64,000 nucleotides of DNA, from contig NZ_JACSQY010000006.1 in the NCBI RefSeq assembly GCF_014836415.1, positions 124,001 through 188,000 on the forward strand, written 5' to 3'. The translations under genes were made by a program, and so were the position numbers. The notes below the pieces were generated by a model that was not told the origin of the DNA, ran no database searches, and saw nothing but the letters and a program-made list of their open reading frames with translations. This DNA comes from Sporosarcina gallistercoris (lineage in GTDB: Bacteria; Bacillota; Bacilli; Bacillales_A; Planococcaceae). Below, in pieces: positions 51,546 to 61,718 of this stretch (the first letter of the stretch is position 1; each line of letters begins with the position of its first letter).

Positions 51546-53291
51546 ATGGGTGAGAGTACTAAACGTTATTTGAAATTTGTAAAACCATACACGTGGCAAA
51601 TTGTGCTGACTGTTGTCATTGGAATCATCAAGTTTGCGATTCCTCTATTTATCCCATTTCTTATTAAGATTGTGATTGATGACGTTATTGGTTCACAAAC
51701 GATGTCAGCAGATGAAAAAACGAGACAACTTTTCTACTGGCTTGGCGGAACGGCACTTGTGTTTTTCATAATACGGCCACCGGTTGAATATTACCGCCAA
51801 TATTACGCGCAGCTAGTCAGTAACAAAATCTTATATGATATTCGTCAAAACTTGTATGGGCACTTACAAAAACTGAGCATGCGTTTTTACTCGGAAACGC
51901 GTGCAGGTGAAGTGATTTCACGGATTATCAACGATGTTGAGCAAACGAAAAATTTTGTCATGATCGGATTAATGAACGTATGGCTAGACTTGGCGACGAT
52001 TCTGATTGCTGTCGCGATCATGCTCACGATGGACGTGCCTTTAACGCTCGTAACGCTGTTGGCATTCCCCTTCTACGCGTTTAGCGTTAAACACTTTTTC
52101 GGTAAACTGCGTAAGCTTACGGGCGAACGTTCGCAGGCGCTTGCAAACGTTCAAAGTTATTTACATGAACGGGTCGCGGGTGTAAGTGTCATCAAAAGCT
52201 TCTCACTGGAGGAAATTGAACAGGATCGCTTTGATGAGACAAATGGCAAGTTTCTCGACAAAGCGATTGAACATACGAAATGGAACGCGAAAGCATTCGC
52301 TGTTGTTAACACCATTACGGATGTCGCTCCGCTGCTGGTCATTTCATATGCGGGATATCAAGTTATCAATGGTTCTCTGTCTGTCGGAACAATGGTGGCA
52401 TTCATTGCCTACATTGAACGTCTGTACAGCCCGTTGCGCAGACTTGTCAACGCATCGACCTCTTTAACACAATCATTTGCGTCGATGGACCGTGTGTTTG
52501 AATTGATGGAAGAACCTTATGAAGTAACAGACAAAAAAGATGCGCGTGCACTCCCGGCAATTCAAGGTGAAATTGAATTCGATCACGTGGACTTCGCTTA
52601 CGAAAAAGAAGGGTTCCCAGTCCTGCGCGATATGAATTTCACTGTGAAACCAGGCGAAACAGTTGCGCTTGTCGGAATGAGCGGCGGCGGGAAGTCGACA
52701 ATCGTCAGCCTCATTCCTCGTTTTTATGATGTTACTGGTGGTGCTATTAAAATCGATGGACACGATTTGCGGGATATCCAAACAAAAACGCTGCGTGACC
52801 AGATCGGTCTAGTGCTGCAAGACAGTATACTTTTCAGCGACTCCGTACGCAGTAATATCATGATGGGAAATCCGGATGCGTCAGAAGAGGAAATCGTCTC
52901 AGCTGCGAAGGCTGCGAATGCACACGATTTCATAATGGAACTGCCTGAGGGGTATGAAACGAAAGTGGGAGAACGCGGCGTTAAACTTTCAGGTGGACAA
53001 AAACAGCGGCTTTCGATTGCACGTGTGTTTTTGAAGAACCCGCCTATGCTCATCTTGGATGAAGCCACCTCTGCGCTCGATCTGGAAAGCGAAGCGCTTA
53101 TTCAGGAATCATTGAGCCGGCTTGCTCATAATCGGACAACCGTGATTGTCGCCCATAGATTATCCACTATTACACATGCGGACAAAATCCTAGTCATTGA
53201 CCATGGAGAGTTGAAGGAACAAGGAACCCATGCTGAGCTGATTGCAAAGCAGGGAATTTACTACGATCTGTTTCAAGTCCAGACCATATAA
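51546..53291 (+). CDS. ygaD: ABC exporter half-transporter (YgaD-like)
   Basis: A type IV (MsbA-like) half-transporter of 581 residues. An N-terminal membrane domain of six helices (about 10-300) is followed by an ATPase with Walker [11 protein letters not shown], signature [10 protein letters not shown], Walker [13 protein letters not shown] and the switch histidine in IVAHRLSTI. It probably works as a homodimer exporting a lipid or drug. AGGAGA supports the ATG at 51546. Neighbour order matches B. subtilis ygaC-ygaD. Confidence 0.9.
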   Translation: MGESTKRYLKFVKPYTWQIVLTVVIGIIKFAIPLFIPFLIKIVIDDVIGSQTMSADEKTRQLFYWLGGTALVFFIIRPPVEYYRQYYAQLVSNKILYDIRQNLYGHLQKLSMRFYSETRAGEVISRIINDVEQTKNFVMIGLMNVWLDLATILIAVAIMLTMDVPLTLVTLLAFPFYAFSVKHFFGKLRKLTGERSQALANVQSYLHERVAGVSVIKSFSLEEIEQDRFDETNGKFLDKAIEHTKWNAKAFAVVNTITDVAPLLVISYAGYQVINGSLSVGTMVAFIAYIERLYSPLRRLVNASTSLTQSFASMDRVFELMEEPYEVTDKKDARALPAIQGEIEFDHVDFAYEKEGFPVLRDMNFTVKPGETVALVGMSGGGKSTIVSLIPRFYDVTGGAIKIDGHDLRDIQTKTLRDQIGLVLQDSILFSDSVRSNIMMGNPDASEEEIVSAAKAANAHDFIMELPEGYETKVGERGVKLSGGQKQRLSIARVFLKNPPMLILDEATSALDLESEALIQESLSRLAHNRTTVIVAHRLSTITHADKILVIDHGELKEQGTHAELIAKQGIYYDLFQVQTI

Positions 53292-53292
53292 A

Positions 53293-53341
53293 TCAAAGCA
53301 GACAATTATGAGGATATCTCTCAATTGTCTGCTTTTTTTGA
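53293..53341 (+). terminator. Terminator after ygaD
   Basis: AAAGCAGACAATT pairs with AATTGTCTGCTTT, followed by TTTTTT. Confidence 0.9.
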
Positions 53342-53358
53342 TTGTATAGAAAATTGTC

Positions 53359-53386
53359 TTGATTTACATCTAAAAAAACGTATAAT
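53359..53386 (+). promoter_or_regulatory. Sigma-A promoter of the oligopeptide operon
   Basis: TTGATT (53359-53364), spacer 16 bases, TATAAT (53381-53386), about 50 bases before the first start codon. Confidence 0.6.
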
Positions 53387-53436
53387 ACTGAATAGAAGTT
53401 ATTTTGAGAAAAATAGTATTGGGAGAGGGCGGTACC

Positions 53437-54459
53437 ATGAGCGAACGAAAAAAGGTCTTAGATGTCAAAGACTTGCAAACCACTTTTTTTACTGACTCAG
53501 GAGCAATCCCGGCAGTCGACCACGTCGATTTCTTTGTTAGGGAAGGGGAAGTGCTTGGTATAGTTGGTGAATCCGGATGTGGAAAAAGCGTGACCTCGCT
53601 ATCAGTGATGGGTCTAGTACCGAAACCCCCTGGAAAAATAACGGGTGGCGAAATACTATTTCAGGGTAATGACTTGCTGAAGAAAAGCGAGAAAGAAATG
53701 CGATACATACGTGGCAATGACATTGCGATGATTTTCCAAGAACCGATGACATCGTTGAATCCGCTTTTTACAATTGGAAACCAAATGTCTGAAGCAATTT
53801 TGATCCACGAAAAGAAATGGTCCAAAAAGAGAGCCAGAGCTCGAGCAGTTGAAATGTTGAAATTGGTAGGACTGCCCCGTGCAGATGAATTGATTGACGA
53901 GTATCCGCATCAGTTATCCGGCGGGATGCGGCAGCGGGTAATGATTGCGATGGCACTTGTTTGTGATCCGAAGCTTCTCATTGCAGATGAGCCAACCACT
54001 GCTCTGGACGTAACGATACAGGCACAGATTTTGAAGTTGATGAAAGAGTTGAACACACGGCTCGATACAGCAATTATGCTGATCACACACGATCTTGGTG
54101 TTGTAGCTGAGACGTGCGAGCGGGTGATTGTCATGTATGCGGGCCAGGTGATCGAAGAGGCTTCAGTCAAAAAGATCTTTGAAGACCCTCAACATCCTTA
54201 CACGAAAGGGCTCATTCAATCAGTACCGGATATGCGCTATAAAAAAGATCGACTCTATTCGATTCCGGGGAACGTACCAAAACCCGGATCCATTAAAAAA
54301 GGATGTAAATTTGCAGCGCGATGTGAGTTTGCATTTGACCGATGTTTAGTGGAAGATCCAGCACTGATTCACACAGAAACTGGTCATCAGACGAGATGCT
54401 TCTTATATAGTGAGGAAGGAGTGACGGAAGATGGACCAAAAGCCTTTGTTGAAAGTTGA
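53437..54459 (+). CDS. Oligopeptide ABC transporter ATPase, OppD/AppD-like
   Basis: The first of two ATPases of a peptide importer, 340 residues. It has Walker A GESGCGKS, Q-loop IFQEPMTSLNP, signature LSGGMRQRVM, Walker B LLIADEPTTALD, and a C-terminal oligopeptide extension with cysteines (GCKFAARCEFAFDRC) that binds an iron-sulfur cluster in relatives. Gene order D-F-A-B-C equals that of B. subtilis app, so AppD is the nearest analogue. The ATG at 53437 follows GGAGAGGGCGG. It overlaps the next gene by 29 bases. Confidence 0.88.
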   Translation: MSERKKVLDVKDLQTTFFTDSGAIPAVDHVDFFVREGEVLGIVGESGCGKSVTSLSVMGLVPKPPGKITGGEILFQGNDLLKKSEKEMRYIRGNDIAMIFQEPMTSLNPLFTIGNQMSEAILIHEKKWSKKRARARAVEMLKLVGLPRADELIDEYPHQLSGGMRQRVMIAMALVCDPKLLIADEPTTALDVTIQAQILKLMKELNTRLDTAIMLITHDLGVVAETCERVIVMYAGQVIEEASVKKIFEDPQHPYTKGLIQSVPDMRYKKDRLYSIPGNVPKPGSIKKGCKFAARCEFAFDRCLVEDPALIHTETGHQTRCFLYSEEGVTEDGPKAFVES

Positions 54460-55456
54460 AGGACTGAAAAAGTATTTCCCTATTAGGAAGGGGCTGCTAG
54501 GAAGAACTGTAGGTCATGTAAAAGCTGTGGACGACATTTCGTTCTATGTAAATAAAGGTGAGACGCTCGGGATAGTAGGCGAGAGTGGCTGCGGAAAGTC
54601 GACAACGGGCCGGGTACTCATGAGACTATTGGAACCGACTGAAGGAACTGTCGAGTTTGACGGGAAAGATTTGACGTCTTTGTCGACAAATGAAATGAGA
54701 AAGATGCGGCGTGACATTCAAATGGTATTCCAAGATCCGTATGCTTCACTGAACCCTCGGCATACAATTGGTAAGATTCTAGAAGAACCTCTTGTAGTAC
54801 ATGGCATTTCAGATGCGAAAGAACGGAAGAAATCGGTTATCAAATTCTTGGAAATCGTTGGCCTAAGCGCGTTTCACGCTAAACGCTACCCACACCAATT
54901 CAGCGGTGGACAGCGGCAGCGGATCGGTATTGCGCGTGCACTTATGACAAATCCTAAACTGATCATTGCAGACGAACCTGTTTCTGCGCTTGATGTGTCG
55001 ATTCAAGCACAGGTATTGAATTTAATGCAAGACCTTCAGAAAGAGTTCGACTTGACCTATATTTTCATCGCCCATGATCTTGGGGTCGTTCGTCATATTA
55101 GCGATCGAGTCGGAGTGATGTATTTAGGTCGGATGGTGGAACTTGCACCGAGTGAGCAGTTATATGCAAAACCACTCCATCCATATACGCAAGCGTTATT
55201 GTCCGCAGTACCTGTACCGGATCCCGACTATGTAAAAGAACAAGTAATGATCGATGGGGATATCCCGAGCCCGGCGAATCCGCCATCAGGATGCACGTTC
55301 CACACACGCTGTCCTTTTAAAATGGATATTTGTTCGAAAGTCTCACCGCAGTTGATAGAACATGAGAATGGTCAATCTGTCGCTTGTCACCTTTACAGTG
55401 AGCAGGCAGACACTGACATAGAAGTGAAAGAAAAAGAGATGGAGGGGTCTTTATGA
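54431..55456 (+). CDS. Oligopeptide ABC transporter ATPase, OppF/AppF-like
   Basis: The second ATPase, 341 residues. Walker A is GESGCGKST, Q-loop VFQDPYASLNPR, signature QFSGGQRQRIG, Walker B LIIADEPVSALD and the switch histidine in IFIAHDLGVVRHI. The C-terminal cysteines (GCTFHTRCPFKMDIC) match the oligopeptide family. It pairs with the upstream ATPase and overlaps the binding-protein gene by four bases. Confidence 0.88.
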   Translation: MDQKPLLKVEGLKKYFPIRKGLLGRTVGHVKAVDDISFYVNKGETLGIVGESGCGKSTTGRVLMRLLEPTEGTVEFDGKDLTSLSTNEMRKMRRDIQMVFQDPYASLNPRHTIGKILEEPLVVHGISDAKERKKSVIKFLEIVGLSAFHAKRYPHQFSGGQRQRIGIARALMTNPKLIIADEPVSALDVSIQAQVLNLMQDLQKEFDLTYIFIAHDLGVVRHISDRVGVMYLGRMVELAPSEQLYAKPLHPYTQALLSAVPVPDPDYVKEQVMIDGDIPSPANPPSGCTFHTRCPFKMDICSKVSPQLIEHENGQSVACHLYSEQADTDIEVKEKEMEGSL

Positions 55457-57069
55457 GAAAAGGGAAATTATGGTCACTTGCGCTTGTAATGCTTCTCGTT
55501 CTTTCTACAGCACTCGCTGCTTGTGGAAGCGACGACAAAGAAGAAGGCGCAGAAAAAGATGGTGGGAAAGCGAGCGGGAAAGAGAAGACGTTAGTATTTG
55601 GTCGCGGGGGCGATTCAACTTCTCTCGATCCGTCTCGTGTTACTGAAGGGGAAACATTTAAAGTTACAGTCAATCTATTCGAAACACTTGTGAACTTCGG
55701 TGAGGAAGATACGACAATCCAGCCAGGTCTCGCAAAAGAGTGGGAACCATCTGAAGACGGATTGACGTATACATTCAAATTGCAAGAAGGTGTTAAGTTC
55801 CACGATGGTACTGACTTTAACGCAGATGCGGTTGTCGCGAACTTCGCACGCTGGTCAGCTGGGGATGCTGAAATGTTCCCATACTATAGCTCCATGTTCG
55901 GCGGATTCGATGGGGAAGAAGAAGCCATCATCGAATCTGTTACAGCAGAAGATGCTAACACAGTTGTTTTCAAACTGAAGCGTCCACAAGCACCATTCTT
56001 GAAAAACTTAGCAATGAGCATGTTCGCGATTTCGAGCCCTGAAGCATTTGCAAAAGGGGACGACGAATACGAGCGTAATCCAGTAGGAACAGGTCCATTC
56101 AAGTTTGTCGAGTGGAAACCGAATGATTCAATTACGATCGAGAAAAACGCAGATTATTGGCAAGAAGGACTTCCGAAGCTTGATAAAGTGGTATTCCGTT
56201 CAATTCCGGATAACGCAGCACGTTTGAACGCGTTGACTTCGGGTGAAATCGACTTGGCGGATGGCATTAACCCGGCTGATGGAGCGAAAATCGAAGGCGA
56301 TTCCAAACTTCAATTGTTCGAACGTCCTTCTATGAACGTTGGTTACCTAGGGCTTACTGTAACACGTCCTCCATTTGATAAGAAAGAAGTACGTCAGGCA
56401 ATGAACTATGCAATCGATAAGCAAACAATCATCGATTCATTCTTCGAAGGTCGTGCAGAATCGGCGAAGAACCCAATGCCTTCATCCATCTCCGGTTACA
56501 ACGACGAGATTGAAGAATATGCATACGATCCTGAAAAGGCAAAAGAATTGCTAAAAGCAGCAGGACTTGAAGATGGCTTTGAAATGGAACTATGGGCAAT
56601 GCCGGTTCCACGTCCTTACATGCCGGATGGCACAAAAGTTGCGGAAGTGATCCAGAGCAACTTGGCGGATGTCGGCATTAAAGCGAAAATCGTTTCTTAT
56701 GAATGGGCAACATATCTCGACAAAGCAAGTAAAGGTGAAGCGGATGCCTTCATGCTTGGATGGACAGGAGATAACGGAGACGCTGATAACTTCCTCTACG
56801 TCCTGCTTGACGAAGACAATATCGGAAGCAACAACTACACGTACTTCAAGAACGCAGAAACTCACAAACTATTCCTTGAAGCACAAACTGAAGTGGATGA
56901 AGATAAGCGTAACGAGCTTTACATGAAAGCTCAAGAAATCCTTCATGAAGAAGCACCATGGGTACCACTTGCTCACTCAACGCCGCTACTTGGCGGAGCA
57001 GCGGATCTCACTGGATTTGTACCACACCCAACTGGTTCTGACTTGCTTTCAAACGTAGACTTCAAGTAA
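55453..57069 (+). CDS. Oligopeptide-binding lipoprotein (SBP family 5)
   Basis: An extracytoplasmic receptor of 538 residues. The lipobox LAAC places the lipidated cysteine near residue 24, followed by an acidic/lysine linker. The family 5 core has GGDSTSLDPSRVTEGE, LAKEWEPSEDGLTYTFKL and YNDEIEEYAYDPEKAKELL. The frame is intact, unlike appA of the B. subtilis 168 reference strain, which I recall as frameshifted. Coding bias is strong, consistent with high expression, and a terminator follows before the permease genes. Dipeptide, oligopeptide or nickel binding cannot be told apart here. Confidence 0.88.
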   Translation: MRKGKLWSLALVMLLVLSTALAACGSDDKEEGAEKDGGKASGKEKTLVFGRGGDSTSLDPSRVTEGETFKVTVNLFETLVNFGEEDTTIQPGLAKEWEPSEDGLTYTFKLQEGVKFHDGTDFNADAVVANFARWSAGDAEMFPYYSSMFGGFDGEEEAIIESVTAEDANTVVFKLKRPQAPFLKNLAMSMFAISSPEAFAKGDDEYERNPVGTGPFKFVEWKPNDSITIEKNADYWQEGLPKLDKVVFRSIPDNAARLNALTSGEIDLADGINPADGAKIEGDSKLQLFERPSMNVGYLGLTVTRPPFDKKEVRQAMNYAIDKQTIIDSFFEGRAESAKNPMPSSISGYNDEIEEYAYDPEKAKELLKAAGLEDGFEMELWAMPVPRPYMPDGTKVAEVIQSNLADVGIKAKIVSYEWATYLDKASKGEADAFMLGWTGDNGDADNFLYVLLDEDNIGSNNYTYFKNAETHKLFLEAQTEVDEDKRNELYMKAQEILHEEAPWVPLAHSTPLLGGAADLTGFVPHPTGSDLLSNVDFK

Positions 57070-57090
57070 GTCTGTAACGCACATGTACGA

Positions 57091-57136
57091 GTGAAAGGGG
57101 GAGGCCATTCGCCATATCCCCCTTTCATGTTTTTTA
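57091..57136 (+). terminator. Intra-operon partial terminator between binding protein and permeases
   Basis: TGAAAGGGGGA pairs with TCCCCCTTTCA, followed by TGTTTTTT. It lies inside the operon, which would give more binding protein than permease. Confidence 0.8.
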
Positions 57137-57188
57137 AAGAAGATTGTGCTGCATGCGAACGAAATAAGAGCCATGAGAGGTGAACCGA

Positions 57189-58193
57189 ATGCTCAGTTAC
57201 ATAGGAAAACGATTGTTTCAACTTATTCCCGTATTACTAGGGATGACGTTTGTTGTATTTATGATGATCCGCGCAATCCCTGGAAATCCTGCTCAAGTAA
57301 TATTAGGTCAACAAGCAACACCTGAGGCGGTTGCTGCACTCAATGCGAAGTTAGGTCTCGATCAGCCATGGTACATTCAATTCTTCAGTTATTTAAAAGG
57401 TCTATTCACTGGAGATTTAGGAGAATCGATGAGAACAAGATTGCCGGTTGCGGACGAAATCTGGCCATACCTTGCAGCGACACTCGAGCTTGCCTTGTTC
57501 GCGATGATTATTGCAGTCGTAATCGGCATCAATGCAGGAATCATTTCAGCTTGGTTCCAAAATTCATGGTTCGATTATACGGCAATGATTTTAGCTCTTG
57601 TTGGTGTATCGATGCCAATCTTCTGGCTTGGTTTACTTGGTCAATGGGCATTTGCTATTGAGCTCCAATGGCTTCCGACAACAGGTCGTGAACAAGTAAG
57701 GGATCCGGTTTCAGCGATAACAAATTTGTATATGATTGACGCCATGCTGAATGGCAGGTTCGATCAGCTATGGGAAGTGTTCAAGCACTTAATCCTTCCG
57801 GGTCTTGCACTTGCAACCATTCCGATGGCAATCATTGCCCGGATGACCCGTTCCAGTATGCTTGAGGTGATGCGTTCTGATTACATTCGGACTGCACGTG
57901 CAAAAGGACAGAAAATGTTTTGGGTTGTCTACAAGCACGCTTTGAAAAATGCAATTATTCCGGTTTTGACGATTGTCGGTCTGCAAATGGGGATGCTTCT
58001 TGGGGGAGCAATTCTTACAGAAACAATCTTTGCATGGCCAGGTATCGGGCGCTACATTTACGATGCCATTAACTACAGGGACTATCCTGTCATTCAATCA
58101 GGGATTCTAGTCGTTGCATTCTTCTTCGTGATGATCAACTTAATAGTTGACTTACTCTATGGCGTTATTGACCCGAGGATTAAATATGATTGA
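57189..58193 (+). CDS. Oligopeptide ABC transporter permease, DppB/AppB-like
   Basis: A permease of 334 residues with six helices. The first helix region IGKRLFQLIPVLLGMTFVVF and the EAA-type loop (DYIRTARAKGQKMFWVVYKH) are typical of DppB. The ATG at 57189 follows GAGAGGTG; a GTG at 57180 lies within that site. The next gene begins 17 bases after its stop, and they form the channel together. Confidence 0.88.
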   Translation: MLSYIGKRLFQLIPVLLGMTFVVFMMIRAIPGNPAQVILGQQATPEAVAALNAKLGLDQPWYIQFFSYLKGLFTGDLGESMRTRLPVADEIWPYLAATLELALFAMIIAVVIGINAGIISAWFQNSWFDYTAMILALVGVSMPIFWLGLLGQWAFAIELQWLPTTGREQVRDPVSAITNLYMIDAMLNGRFDQLWEVFKHLILPGLALATIPMAIIARMTRSSMLEVMRSDYIRTARAKGQKMFWVVYKHALKNAIIPVLTIVGLQMGMLLGGAILTETIFAWPGIGRYIYDAINYRDYPVIQSGILVVAFFFVMINLIVDLLYGVIDPRIKYD

Positions 58194-58210
58194 GGAAGGA
58201 GGTTGGCACC

Positions 58211-59107
58211 ATGTCTGAACTGACACCAAAAGTTGACGGAATCGCAGAAGCGAAACTTGAAAAAGAGTCTGGCCCATGGCGGGATGCATGGCTTGGCTTC
58301 AGGAAAAGTAAAGTGGCAGTAGTAGGGATGGCGGTCGTTGTCTTCTTTGTCATTATCGCGATTTTGGCACCGTGGATCGCATCCCAGGGCATTAACGATC
58401 AGAATATGGCAGACCGGCTTCATCCACCTTCTGCTGAATATTGGTTTGGAACAGATGATTTCGGACGGGATATTCTTTCAAGAATCATCCATGGCGCTCG
58501 GATTTCTCTAGCAGTCGGATTCTTCTCCGTAATCGGTTCGGTCGTTGTTGGCAGTATTCTTGGGATTATTGCCGGATATTATGGCCGCTGGGTCGACGTG
58601 ATTATTTCACGCATCTTCGACATTATGCTGGCTTTCCCGTCAATCTTGCTTGCAATTGCGATCGTTGCTGTACTCGGACCAAGTTTACGTAATGCACTGA
58701 TTGCCATTGCAACGATTAACGTACCGAATTTCGGGAGATTGATCCGTTCGAAAGTGCTCAGTATTAAAGAGGATGAGTACATTACGTCTGCGAAAGCAAT
58801 CGGCATGAAAGACGCCCGGATTTTGTTTTCACATATTTTACCGAATTCGATGGCACCAGTAATCGTACAAGGGACTCTTGCGATTGCGACTGCAATTCTA
58901 GAAGCGGCAGCACTTGGATTCCTCGGTTTAGGAGCACAAGCCCCTCAACCTGAGTGGGGCAAGATGCTGGCGGATTCCAAGGATTATTTACAATCCGCTC
59001 CGTGGACCATGATTTTTCCCGGACTTGCGATTATGTTGACTGTATTAGGATTTAACTTAATGGGCGACGGGTTGCGGGACGCACTCGATCCGAAAATGAA
59101 GAGCTAA
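58211..59107 (+). CDS. Oligopeptide ABC transporter permease, DppC/AppC-like
   Basis: The second channel subunit, 298 residues, six helices. Typical DppC features are RKSKVAVVGMAVVVFFVIIA, FGTDDFGRDILSRIIHGARI and the loop DEYITSAKAIGMKDARILFS. GAAGGAGG supports the ATG at 58211. It ends the operon, with a strong terminator at its stop codon. Confidence 0.9.
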   Translation: MSELTPKVDGIAEAKLEKESGPWRDAWLGFRKSKVAVVGMAVVVFFVIIAILAPWIASQGINDQNMADRLHPPSAEYWFGTDDFGRDILSRIIHGARISLAVGFFSVIGSVVVGSILGIIAGYYGRWVDVIISRIFDIMLAFPSILLAIAIVAVLGPSLRNALIAIATINVPNFGRLIRSKVLSIKEDEYITSAKAIGMKDARILFSHILPNSMAPVIVQGTLAIATAILEAAALGFLGLGAQAPQPEWGKMLADSKDYLQSAPWTMIFPGLAIMLTVLGFNLMGDGLRDALDPKMKS

Positions 59108-59142
59108 AAAACCTAGAGGCTGCTTGCGCCTCTAGGTTTTTT
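59106..59142. terminator. Bidirectional terminator after the oligopeptide operon
   Basis: AAAAAACCTAGAGGC pairs with GCCTCTAGGTTTTTT; the stem reaches the stop codons of both converging genes. Confidence 0.9.
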
Positions 59143-60226
59143 AATAGATTTCATCTTCGAATTTAGCATTGGCTTCACTGTCGTATCTGCGCTGGTAGGT
59201 GACGACGAGACTATCCAAATGCTCCAGCTGCTCTTCGTAATTAAGGATAGCAGAGAGTATGTGAAGTAAATAGTAAGTGGAGAACTCTTCATCTTCTTCT
59301 TTGGAAAGGACGATCTCTTTCACGAAGATTTCCATTACCTCATGTCGCTGGATATATTCATCATGAAGACCTGTGCTTAACTGATCCGCTTTTAACTTGC
59401 CGACAAATTTCAAGTGCAGTTGCTCATGATACGTAAGGATAGCATCCAAACGTTCTTGCACCATCATTTTAAAGTGATCCGGCAGCATAGCTAGCTCACT
59501 TTCATACAAATGGAGTTTTTTTAGAACTTGCAGACTTGCGTTCGACGAAACAATCATTTGCCGATAAATAACGAGCTTTCGTGCTTTTGCATATTGGTTC
59601 TTTTTCAAATAATATCGTTCTTCTTTGTATAACGAGTAGAGTTGATCGATATTCGTCAATTGCTCGCGTGAGTTTACAATTACGTTTTTGGTTGCGATGA
59701 AGTCAGATGCTTGCCGACCAGTCAGACGGATCCATCGAATGATTTCGTCTTGCACTTGGTGAATTGATTGAAATAGCTTTACCTCATACTTTGGCGGCAT
59801 GAAAATGAGATTGACTAAAAATGCTGCCAGTACTCCTATTAGAATCGTTAAGACACGAAGTGACGCTAGTAAAAGAAAGTCATCCCCTTGGATTTCCATG
59901 ACTGCAACCGTAGTGACGAGCGCAAGGCCAATCGATTTTTCCAGCCCTAGTTTCAGCATGACCAGTATCACGATCACAGCTGCGAGCCCGATGATGACCA
60001 GTTGATGGCCGAAAATTAGAATGAAGACAACCCCGATAGTAGCACCAATCAAGTTACCTTGAATTCGTTCAATAACCTCTAAATAGGACCGGTAAATGGT
60101 CGGTTGAACTGCAAATATCGCAGCAATCCCTGCGAACACAGGGTTTGGCAAATCGAGCAATTGTGCAACGAACAATGCGAAGACGATCGCAATACCCGTT
60201 TTCAAACTGCGGGCACCAAGTTTCAT
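59141..60226 (-). CDS. ygaE: FUSC/ArAE-type aromatic acid exporter-like protein (YgaE-like)
   Basis: A 361-residue protein. The N-terminal half has five or six helices with the ArAE pattern LKTGIAIVFALFVAQLLDLP and ERIQGNLIGATIGVVF. The C-terminal half is a cytoplasmic coiled-coil region (ArAE_1_C). Export of aromatic or other organic acids is known for distant relatives only. Its place next to gsaB matches the B. subtilis yga region. Confidence 0.82.
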   Translation of the reverse strand: MKLGARSLKTGIAIVFALFVAQLLDLPNPVFAGIAAIFAVQPTIYRSYLEVIERIQGNLIGATIGVVFILIFGHQLVIIGLAAVIVILVMLKLGLEKSIGLALVTTVAVMEIQGDDFLLLASLRVLTILIGVLAAFLVNLIFMPPKYEVKLFQSIHQVQDEIIRWIRLTGRQASDFIATKNVIVNSREQLTNIDQLYSLYKEERYYLKKNQYAKARKLVIYRQMIVSSNASLQVLKKLHLYESELAMLPDHFKMMVQERLDAILTYHEQLHLKFVGKLKADQLSTGLHDEYIQRHEVMEIFVKEIVLSKEEDEEFSTYYLLHILSAILNYEEQLEHLDSLVVTYQRRYDSEANAKFEDEIY

Positions 60227-60301
60227 GATTGTATTCCTCTCTTTAACGGTCTCTTTTGCGCTACTTTACGATAAATACCTGAGCTGGTCAACAGTCTGCG
60301 A

Positions 60302-61591
60302 TCAAAGTAATTCTGCAAATGCCAGGTCTACGGCAACTAGTGTATCTTGAATGTCTTTTTCTGTATGTGCTGAGGTGATAAACCAAGCCTCGTATTTAGA
60401 AGGAGCTAAATTTACACCGTTCTTCAGCAACAGTTTGAAGAACTTGCCGAAACGTTCTCCATCAGTCGCTTCTGCTTGGTCGTAATCCACAATTGTCTCT
60501 TCTGTAAAGAATACGGTAAGTGCTCCGCATTTACGGTTAATGGTGATCGGAACATGGTGTTTTTTTGCAGATTGGAGAATCCCTTCTTCCAGCATAGCAC
60601 CAAGTCGATCCAATTCTGCATACAAACCAGGCGTTTGGAGAACTTCCAGACATGCAATGCCTGAAAGCATCGATGCAGGATTTCCAGCCATCGTTCCTGC
60701 TTGATAAGCTGGTCCGAGGGGCGCAACAGTATCCATGATTTCCGAGCGTCCGCCATAGGCACCGATTGGAAGACCTCCACCGATAATCTTTCCAAGAGCC
60801 ATCAAATCCGGTTCCAGACCAAGTAGTTCAGCTGCTGATCCATAATGGAAACGGAAAGCAGTGATGACTTCATCGTATACGATAAGTGCACCTTTTTCTT
60901 TTGCGAGTTCATGTACAAGTGGAAGGAAACCTTCTTGAGGCTCCACGATGCCGAAGTTCCCGACGATCGGTTCCACCAGGATACAAGCGATCTCGTCTCC
61001 CCATTTGTCCATAGCAGTTTTAAATGCATCCGGATTGTTGAATGGAATTGTGATGACTTCTTCTGCAATGGTTTTAGGGACACCCGCTGAGTCAGGTGTT
61101 CCGAGTGTTGCAGGTCCTGAGCCAGCAGCCACTAGTACGAGATCGGAGTGCCCGTGGTAACAGCCTGCGAATTTCATGATTTTTGTACGTCCTGTAAAGG
61201 CGCGGGAAACTCGGATTGTTGTCATGACCGCTTCAGTTCCTGAATTGACGAATCGTACTTTATCCAAACCAGGGATTGCTTCTTTGATCATTTTTGCGAA
61301 CTTCACTTCATGTTTCGTTGGTGTTCCATAGAGCAGACCATTTTCAGCAGCTTTCGTGACAGCTGCAGTTATATGTGGGTGGGCATGCCCTGTAATGATC
61401 GGACCGTACGCACCTAGGTAGTCAATATACTTATTTCCATCAACATCCCAGAAATAAGGGCCTTCTGCACGTTCCATAACAGTAGGTGCTCCTCCGCCTA
61501 CAGCTTTATAGCCTCGTGATGGACTGTTGACACCACCTACAATATGTTCACACGCTTCTGCATAGATTGTTTCTGAGTTAGATCGTTCCAT
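60302..61591 (-). CDS. gsaB: Glutamate-1-semialdehyde 2,1-aminomutase
   Basis: Converts glutamate-1-semialdehyde to 5-aminolevulinate, the first committed tetrapyrrole precursor. A PLP-dependent class III fold of 429 residues with [15 protein letters not shown] at the N-terminus, [17 protein letters not shown], the Asp of [11 protein letters not shown], and the PLP lysine in [18 protein letters not shown]. It is outside the hem operon and next to bcp and perR, as is B. subtilis gsaB. GGAGG precedes the ATG at 61591. Confidence 0.93.
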   Translation of the reverse strand: MERSNSETIYAEACEHIVGGVNSPSRGYKAVGGGAPTVMERAEGPYFWDVDGNKYIDYLGAYGPIITGHAHPHITAAVTKAAENGLLYGTPTKHEVKFAKMIKEAIPGLDKVRFVNSGTEAVMTTIRVSRAFTGRTKIMKFAGCYHGHSDLVLVAAGSGPATLGTPDSAGVPKTIAEEVITIPFNNPDAFKTAMDKWGDEIACILVEPIVGNFGIVEPQEGFLPLVHELAKEKGALIVYDEVITAFRFHYGSAAELLGLEPDLMALGKIIGGGLPIGAYGGRSEIMDTVAPLGPAYQAGTMAGNPASMLSGIACLEVLQTPGLYAELDRLGAMLEEGILQSAKKHHVPITINRKCGALTVFFTEETIVDYDQAEATDGERFGKFFKLLLKNGVNLAPSKYEAWFITSAHTEKDIQDTLVAVDLAFAELL

Positions 61592-61718
61592 TTCTATTCC
61601 TCCGTTCAAATCAGTTCTTTTCTATTTTACCTAATAATGAACGAAACACCAAAGGAATTGAAAAAGACGGAGTAGTCCGATACTATAATAGGAAAGAATC
61701 CGATAGGGGGAATGAGGA

